NCBI RefSeq assembly: GCF_018388445.1
Contig: NZ_CP074405.1
Coordinates: 744,001-808,000, forward strand
Length of the DNA stretch: 64,000 nucleotides
Origin: Cellulomonas wangleii
Lineage (GTDB): Bacteria; Actinomycetota; Actinomycetes; Actinomycetales; Cellulomonadaceae
Direction of reading: 5' to 3'
Part shown: positions 59,527-64,000 of the stretch, in pieces
How positions within the stretch are numbered: the first letter of the stretch is position 1
Layout of the letters: every line of letters starts with the position of its first letter
Program-made: the position numbers and the translations under genes
The notes under the pieces: model-generated
The model's input: the letters and a program-made list of their open reading frames with translations, nothing else
Told to the model about the DNA's origin: nothing
Database searches by the model: none

Positions 59527-62500
59527 CCGTCGACGTCTTCGGAACCGACGCCCTGCGCGGCGCGGTGCTGGAGGCGTGGCGGGCGTCCCCGACGCGGTTG
59601 CGGGAGGACGCGAACACCGAGGAGGACCACGCCCGCGGGTACTACCGCGACCGGGTGCTGGTCGAGCTCGCGCAGAACGCCGCGGACGCAGCGACGCGGG
59701 CGGGCGTCGCGGGGCGGCTGCTGCTGCGCGTGGCGACGACGGACGAGGGCACGGCCGTGCTGGTGGCCGCGAACACCGGCTCACCCCTGGACGCGGCGGG
59801 GGTCGCGTCGATGGCGTCGTTGCGGGCGTCGGCCAAGCGGGACGCCGGCGCGGGCACGGTCGGGCGCTTCGGTGTCGGCTTCGCGGCGGTGCGGGCCGTC
59901 GCGGACGAGGTGACGGTCTGCTCGACGTCCGGTGCGGTGCGGTTCTCGCTCGCGGACACGCGGGAGGCCGTCGGGCGGACGGCCGCGCAGGAGGCCGCGC
60001 AGGGCCGGGCCGCGCTGGCGGACGAGGTGCGTCGCCGTGACGGGTCCCTGCCGGCGCTGCGCCTGCCGTGGCCGACCGAGGGCCGCCCGCCGTCGGGGTA
60101 CGACACCGCGGTGGTCCTCGAGCTGCGGGACGCGCCCGCCCTGGACGAGGTGCGGTCCCTGCTGTCCGACGTGGACGACCTGCTGCTGCTGGCGCTGCCG
60201 GGGCTCGTGGAGGTCCTGGTCGACGTCGAGGGGGAGTGGCCACGCCGCCTGGCCGACGTGCACGACCGCTGGGACGTCCTGACGGCGGGGGGCGAGGTGC
60301 CGCTGGGCGTCGTCGCGGACCGTCCGGTCGAGCAGCGCACGGCACGCGCGTGGCGGGTGACGTGGGCGCTGCCCCGCGTCCCCGAGGACGCGCCGGGCGG
60401 CACGGTGCCGCGGGTGGTGCACGCGCCCACGCCCACCGACGAGCCGTGCTCCCTGCCGGCGGTGCTGGTGGCGACGCTGCCGCTGGACCCGTCGCGCCGC
60501 CACGTGGTGCCCGGGCCGCTGACGGACGAGGTGCTGGCCCGCGCGGGCGAGGCGTACGCCGAGCTGGTGGGCCGGCTGGCGGCCGCCGGGCAGGACGCGG
60601 CGGCGCTGGTGCCCACGGGCCTGGCCGCGGGTGCGATCGACGCGGCGCTGCGCGAGCACGCGCTGGCGGCGCTGGTCCGCACGCCGCTGCTGGTGCCCGC
60701 GTCGCCGGACGACGACCTGGTGCCGCCGCTGCGGGCGACGGTGGTGCGGGACCTGTCGGACGGCCCTGCCGTCACGGCGCTCGGTGCCGTGGTCGCAGGG
60801 CTGGTGCGGGTGCCGCCGTCCGGGACGGCGGCGCTGCGCGCGCTGGGCGTCGAGGAGCGCACGCTGGCCGAGGTGGTCGACGAGCTGCCGACCGGCGGTG
60901 ACGTCGACTGGATCGCCCTGTACGACGCGCTCGACGCGGCGGCGCAGGACGCGACCGCGCGCGAGGGTCTGGCGGCGCTGCCGGTGCCGCTGGTCGACGG
61001 GCGCGTGGTGCGCGGGCCGCGGGGCGTCGTGCTGTTGGACGACGACGTGGCGGGGCTGGCGCCGGCGACGCTCGACGCGCTGCGGTCGTGGGGCCTGCGC
61101 GTCGCGGACCCGGCGGTGGTGCGTCCGCTGCTGGCGCGGCTGGGTGCGCAGCGCCTCGACGCGGCCGGGCTGCTGGCGCACCCGGCGCTGAGAGCGGCGG
61201 TGCTGGGGCAGGCGGACGACGACGACCTGGAGCACGCGGACGAGGTGACCGCCGCGGTGCTGGACGTGGTGGCGGCGGCCGGGGCGGTGCCGCCGGACGC
61301 GGCGGTGTGGCTGGGGCTGCTGACGCTCGACGCGGCGGACGGCGAGCCGGCGCCCGCGCACGGCCTGGTGCTGCCGGGCGGCGCGGCGGCGCGGCTGCTG
61401 GACGACCGGGTGCTCGCGCCCGTGGCCGCGGACGCGGTGGAGCGGTGGGGCCGGGACGTCCTGGCGGCCGTGGGCGTGCGGGACGACCTGGTGGTGACGA
61501 CCGTGCCGGACGTCGTCGCGGGCGTGGCGGACGACGACGGCGACGACCCGGCGGCGCTGGCTGCGGCCTCGCTGGACGGCTGGGAGCAGTACGTGGCCGA
61601 CCTGGCCGACGTGCTGGGGCCGGGCACGTACTGCGGCGACGTGGCGGCCGTCGCCGACCTGGACGCCGTGGACGACGCGTGCTGGCCGGCGCTGCTGGCC
61701 CACGTGGCCGGCACCCCGGCGCTGCGGGCGGCGCTGGTGACGCCGGTGCGCGGCGAGGGTGCGGCGGCCACCGGCCCGTCGTACACGGCGTGGTGGTTGC
61801 GCACGCGGGCCGACCTGCCGGTGCCGGAGGTGTTCGCCCTGCCGGGTGCGCGCGGCCTGCCCGCGGCGCTGGTGCCGCCGGCGCCTGACCTGCTGCACGG
61901 GCTGGACGCGACGGTGCTGCGGGCCCTGGGCGGGATCGGGTCGCTGGCCGAGGTGCCGCCGGACCGGTGGGCGGTGCTGCTGGAGCGGCTGGGGCCGGTG
62001 GGCACGCGGGTGCCGCTGGACGTCGCGGGGCACGTGTGGCGGGCGTGGGCCCGCGGTGCGGGGCCGCAGGAGCCCCCGGCGACGGTCGTCGCGCTGGTGG
62101 GGCCGGGCGTCGCGCAGGTGGTGGACGACGCCGCGGTGGCCGACGATCCCCGGTGGTGGCAGCGCGCGACGTCCGACGTCCCCGTGGTGCCCGTGCCGGG
62201 AGCCGACGGGAGTGACGCCGGTGCCGCCCGGACGGTCGCGGACCTGCTGGACCTGCCGCTCGCGTCGGACGGCACGGACGCCGACGTCGGCGGCGGCGAC
62301 CCGGAGGAGGTGCCGGACGCGTTGCTCGCGCTGCTGCCCGACGCCCCCACGGTGTGGTGGCGGCACGACGACCTGCGCATCGGCGGCGAGCCCGTGGACT
62401 GGTGGGTGCAGGGTGCGGGCGCCGACGCCCGGATGCACGCCGTGCACGTGGCGGGCCTGGCGGCCGCGCTGGCGTGGGCGACGGGCCGGTGGGCGTCCCG

Positions 62501-62570
62501 TGGTGCCGTGGCGGCGCTGCTGGGGGACCCGGACGACGGCGACGCGGCCCTCGACCTCGTGATCGGGTGA
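59523..62570 (+). CDS. large sacsin-type ATP-binding (GHKL fold) protein
   Basis: A 1015-residue protein. The first 180 residues hold an Hsp90/histidine-kinase-type ATPase fold: VLVELAQNAADAATRAGV (N box), VLVAANTGSPLDAAGVASM (G1), and GTVGRFGVGFAAVRAV (G2 lid). This matches the sacsin N-terminal region found in uncharacterised actinobacterial proteins. The rest is long Ala/Leu/Asp-rich sequence without recognised domains. No signal or membrane segment. The stop of DUF3027 overlaps GTG 59523 by four bases, so the two proteins are co-translated. A chaperone-like role is plausible but unproven. Confidence 0.78.
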   Translation: MTVDVFGTDALRGAVLEAWRASPTRLREDANTEEDHARGYYRDRVLVELAQNAADAATRAGVAGRLLLRVATTDEGTAVLVAANTGSPLDAAGVASMASLRASAKRDAGAGTVGRFGVGFAAVRAVADEVTVCSTSGAVRFSLADTREAVGRTAAQEAAQGRAALADEVRRRDGSLPALRLPWPTEGRPPSGYDTAVVLELRDAPALDEVRSLLSDVDDLLLLALPGLVEVLVDVEGEWPRRLADVHDRWDVLTAGGEVPLGVVADRPVEQRTARAWRVTWALPRVPEDAPGGTVPRVVHAPTPTDEPCSLPAVLVATLPLDPSRRHVVPGPLTDEVLARAGEAYAELVGRLAAAGQDAAALVPTGLAAGAIDAALREHALAALVRTPLLVPASPDDDLVPPLRATVVRDLSDGPAVTALGAVVAGLVRVPPSGTAALRALGVEERTLAEVVDELPTGGDVDWIALYDALDAAAQDATAREGLAALPVPLVDGRVVRGPRGVVLLDDDVAGLAPATLDALRSWGLRVADPAVVRPLLARLGAQRLDAAGLLAHPALRAAVLGQADDDDLEHADEVTAAVLDVVAAAGAVPPDAAVWLGLLTLDAADGEPAPAHGLVLPGGAAARLLDDRVLAPVAADAVERWGRDVLAAVGVRDDLVVTTVPDVVAGVADDDGDDPAALAAASLDGWEQYVADLADVLGPGTYCGDVAAVADLDAVDDACWPALLAHVAGTPALRAALVTPVRGEGAAATGPSYTAWWLRTRADLPVPEVFALPGARGLPAALVPPAPDLLHGLDATVLRALGGIGSLAEVPPDRWAVLLERLGPVGTRVPLDVAGHVWRAWARGAGPQEPPATVVALVGPGVAQVVDDAAVADDPRWWQRATSDVPVVPVPGADGSDAGAARTVADLLDLPLASDGTDADVGGGDPEEVPDALLALLPDAPTVWWRHDDLRIGGEPVDWWVQGAGADARMHAVHVAGLAAALAWATGRWASRGAVAALLGDPDDGDAALDLVIG

Positions 62571-62614
62571 AACGCCCGAAGCAGGAGCAACTACCGATTC
62601 AGGTCACTAGCGGG

Positions 62615-62620
62615 TAACGT
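62615..62620 (+). promoter_or_regulatory. -10 box of a leaderless CAP-domain gene promoter
   Basis: TAACGT, six bases, then GTG at 62627. This is the TANNNT-N6-start layout again. The short 56-base gap holds no other signal. Confidence 0.5.
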
Positions 62621-62626
62621 CCGGGT

Positions 62627-63391
62627 GTGCCCGCCGTCCACCGCCGCGACATCCGCCGCTGGCAGGACCGCCGGGCGCGCCGACGTCGCCGGGTGCGTCT
62701 GGTCGGGAGTGCGGGGACCCTCGTCGTCGCGATGGCCGTGCTCCTGTCCGCCGCACCCGGCGCGAACGCCCCCACCCGCGAGGTCGTCACGGCGCCGCCG
62801 GGCGACGGGCTCGCCTCCCGGGTGCAGGACGTCGCGTCGCGCGGCGGTGAGCGGACGGCCGACCCCGCCCCCGCCGAGCCGTCGCCCCTGACCAGCTCCG
62901 CCGTGCCGCAGACGGCGCCCGCACCCGCGGACGGGGCCGCGGACGTGCCACCGGCGCCGCCCGCACCGCCCGCCTCACCCTCCCCGCAGCCGCAGGCCGC
63001 CGCACAGCCACCCGCGGCACCCGCCGACGCCGCGGGTGCCCTCGCGGCGGAGATCGTCACGCTCACCTCGGCCGAGCGGACCGCCGCCGGGCTGCCGGCA
63101 CTGGCCACCTCGGCGTGCGCCACCGAGCAGGCCGCCGCCCGTGCCGCGCTGCTGGTGGCGCAGGGGCGGTTCGAGCACGACCCGCTGGGCCCGGTGCTCG
63201 AGGCGTGCGCGGCGGGCACGGTGGGGGAGAACCTGTCGCTCGGCTACCCGACGGCGCAGGGCGCGGTCGCGGGGTGGATGGCGTCGCCGGGGCACCGCGA
63301 GAACATCCTGCGCCCCGCGTACACGCAGATCGGCGTGGGGTGCGCGGCGGGGGCGCGCGGGTGGCTGTGCGCCCAGGTGTTCCTGGGCTGA
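62627..63391 (+). CDS. secreted CAP-domain (SCP-like) protein
   Basis: A 254-residue exported protein. A highly basic N terminus ([15 protein letters not shown]) and a hydrophobic stretch (about 28-46) form a signal or anchor. A Pro/Ala linker to about residue 137 leads to a CAP domain with LTSAERTAAGLPAL, RFEHDPLGPVLEACAAGTVG, GENLSLGYPTAQGAVAGWMA (His, Glu, and Asn at the usual places) and PGHRENILRPAYTQIGVGCA. Role is unknown; CAP proteins bind lipids or act on wall. GTG 62627 is the start and probably leaderless. Confidence 0.88.
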   Translation: MPAVHRRDIRRWQDRRARRRRRVRLVGSAGTLVVAMAVLLSAAPGANAPTREVVTAPPGDGLASRVQDVASRGGERTADPAPAEPSPLTSSAVPQTAPAPADGAADVPPAPPAPPASPSPQPQAAAQPPAAPADAAGALAAEIVTLTSAERTAAGLPALATSACATEQAAARAALLVAQGRFEHDPLGPVLEACAAGTVGENLSLGYPTAQGAVAGWMASPGHRENILRPAYTQIGVGCAAGARGWLCAQVFLG

Positions 63392-63406
63392 GGTCACGTC
63401 AGGGTG

Positions 63407-63460
63407 CTGCGTCAGGACAGCTGCGTCAGGAGCGCTGCGTCGGAGTTCCTGCGTCAGCGG
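63407..63460. repeat. 14-base tandem repeat, four copies, overlapping the DUF2530 stop codon
   Basis: CTGCGTC starts units at 63407, 63421, 63435 and 63449, all exactly 14 bases apart, with CTGCGTCAGGA conserved in two of them. The TGA stop of the minus-strand DUF2530 gene (63454-63456) lies in the last copy, so the gene end is repeated downstream of itself. Confidence 0.85.
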
Positions 63461-63771
63461 TCGGTGGGTGCGCCGTCCGTGGGCGGCGCGGTCGCCTCGT
63501 CGCCCGGGCGGATCATCGCGCCGGTGCCGTCGGCGGACAGCCGCCCGTTGCGCCGTGCCCACTGCACCCCGACGATCCCCAGCAGCACTCCGGCGGCGCA
63601 CACGAACACCCACGAGGTGGGCACCACGTCCAGCAGCGACAGCACACCGGTGATGACCAGGGCGCCGGCCCATACGACCGTGCCCGCCCCCATCACCCGG
63701 GCCAGATCGACGTCGATCGGCGGCGGGGGTGTGCGCTGCGGGCGCAGCAGCGTCTTGACGATCGGGGGCAC
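63454..63771 (-). CDS. DUF2530 family small membrane protein
   Basis: A 105-residue protein of the actinobacterial DUF2530 family: PPIDVDLARVMGAGTVVWAG near the N terminus, two spans (about 26-48 and 54-72; TSWVFVCAAGVLLGIVGVQW), the short RRNGRL segment, and an acidic Pro-rich tail. GTG 63771 is the start, six bases after a TACCAT -10. Function is unknown. It is convergent with the CAP gene. Confidence 0.88.
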   Translation of the reverse strand: MPPIVKTLLRPQRTPPPPIDVDLARVMGAGTVVWAGALVITGVLSLLDVVPTSWVFVCAAGVLLGIVGVQWARRNGRLSADGTGAMIRPGDEATAPPTDGAPTDR

Positions 63772-63777
63772 CGTTCG

Positions 63778-63783
63778 ATGGTA
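63778..63783 (-). promoter_or_regulatory. -10 box of a leaderless DUF2530 promoter
   Basis: On the minus strand TACCAT lies six bases before GTG 63771, again the leaderless arrangement. Confidence 0.45.
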
Positions 63784-63829
63784 GACCGCGGCAGGTCCGT
63801 GGCCGGCGACCCGGCGGTCGGCGCGCTGG

Positions 63830-64000
63830 TCAGCACCCCCGCTGCAGTGCGGCCTTGACGAACCCGCCCGCCTGCCAGGCGTAGCGCATGACCCACCGGT
63901 CCAGCCCGATGTCCTCCCGTCGGCCGACCACCTGCACGCCGTCCTCGACGCACCGTCCCACCACCCACCGGGCGCGCAGGACGTTCGGTGCGGCGGTGAT
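63830..64000 (-). CDS. C-terminal end of a CDS entering from the right edge (hypothetical)
   Basis: An open frame without stops covers 56 residues to the right edge and ends with TGA at 63830-63832. The peptide contains NVLRARWVVGRCVEDG, WVMRYAWQAGGF and ends ALQRGC, a plausible compact domain end with two Cys. It points into the DUF2530 gene from behind with 46 bases between. No family can be named from so short a piece. Confidence 0.5.
   Translation of the reverse strand: MTAAPNVLRARWVVGRCVEDGVQVVGRREDIGLDRWVMRYAWQAGGFVKAALQRGC

Overview
The window comes from a very GC-rich, motile Gram-positive actinobacterium. The WXG100 protein, DUF3027, DUF2530, the bacterial XPB helicase with its helicase-associated partner, and the many GTG starts all fit Actinomycetota. 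A flagellar and chemotaxis locus plus urease would suit a Cellulomonadaceae-like organism (Cellulomonas or a relative), but that is inference from content. No rRNA, tRNA, insertion sequence or CRISPR array was seen.

Positions 1-22031 are one nearly uninterrupted flagellar and chemotaxis block on the plus strand. It runs (fliK end)-flgD-flgE-M15 peptidase-flbD-motA-motB-fliL-fliM-fliN-fliO-fliP-fliQ-fliR-flhB-flhA-flhF-like-csrA-cheA-cheW-mcp-cheB-cheR-cheY-cheX-cheY-cheX/C-like. Most genes overlap by 1-4 bases. Three gaps hold the same CTCA-N16-GCCGATGG element, before flbD, fliM and cheA, which looks like a FliA (sigma-28) promoter. The block makes the hook, stator, C-ring, export gate and a full signalling and adaptation pathway. 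Its FlhF homologue has lost its GTP-binding motifs.

Positions 22071-40847 hold an AlaA-like aminotransferase and then a urea-nitrogen island. On the minus strand lie ureA-ureB-ureC-ureF-ureG-ureD2-ureD1, with no ureE, two ureD copies and a His-rich tail on UreG. Divergent from them are the urea ABC transporter genes urtABCDE, a FadR-type GntR regulator, a small lipoprotein gene, a urea carboxylase and a NikM/CbiM-type nickel permease. The three promoter regions (ureA, urtA, urea carboxylase) share a GTATAC palindrome and GlnR-like half-sites, so the island reads as one co-regulated set for importing urea, importing nickel and degrading urea by two routes.

Positions 40848-64000 are ordinary actinobacterial housekeeping and envelope genes: DUF4031, a lone WXG100 protein, an HD hydrolase, a two-component system, a glutamine amidotransferase, a TPM protein with PspA, a double GNAT, XPB helicase with its partner, an M20 hydrolase, a cysteine-poor DksA-like protein, a coiled-coil membrane protein, a cold-shock protein, DUF3027, a sacsin-type ATPase, a CAP-domain protein and DUF2530. 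Two traits recur across the window. Several genes appear to be leaderless, with a TANNNT box 6-7 bases before the start codon. Short tandem repeats often sit on or against stop codons, the largest being a 90-base unit after the XPB helicase.
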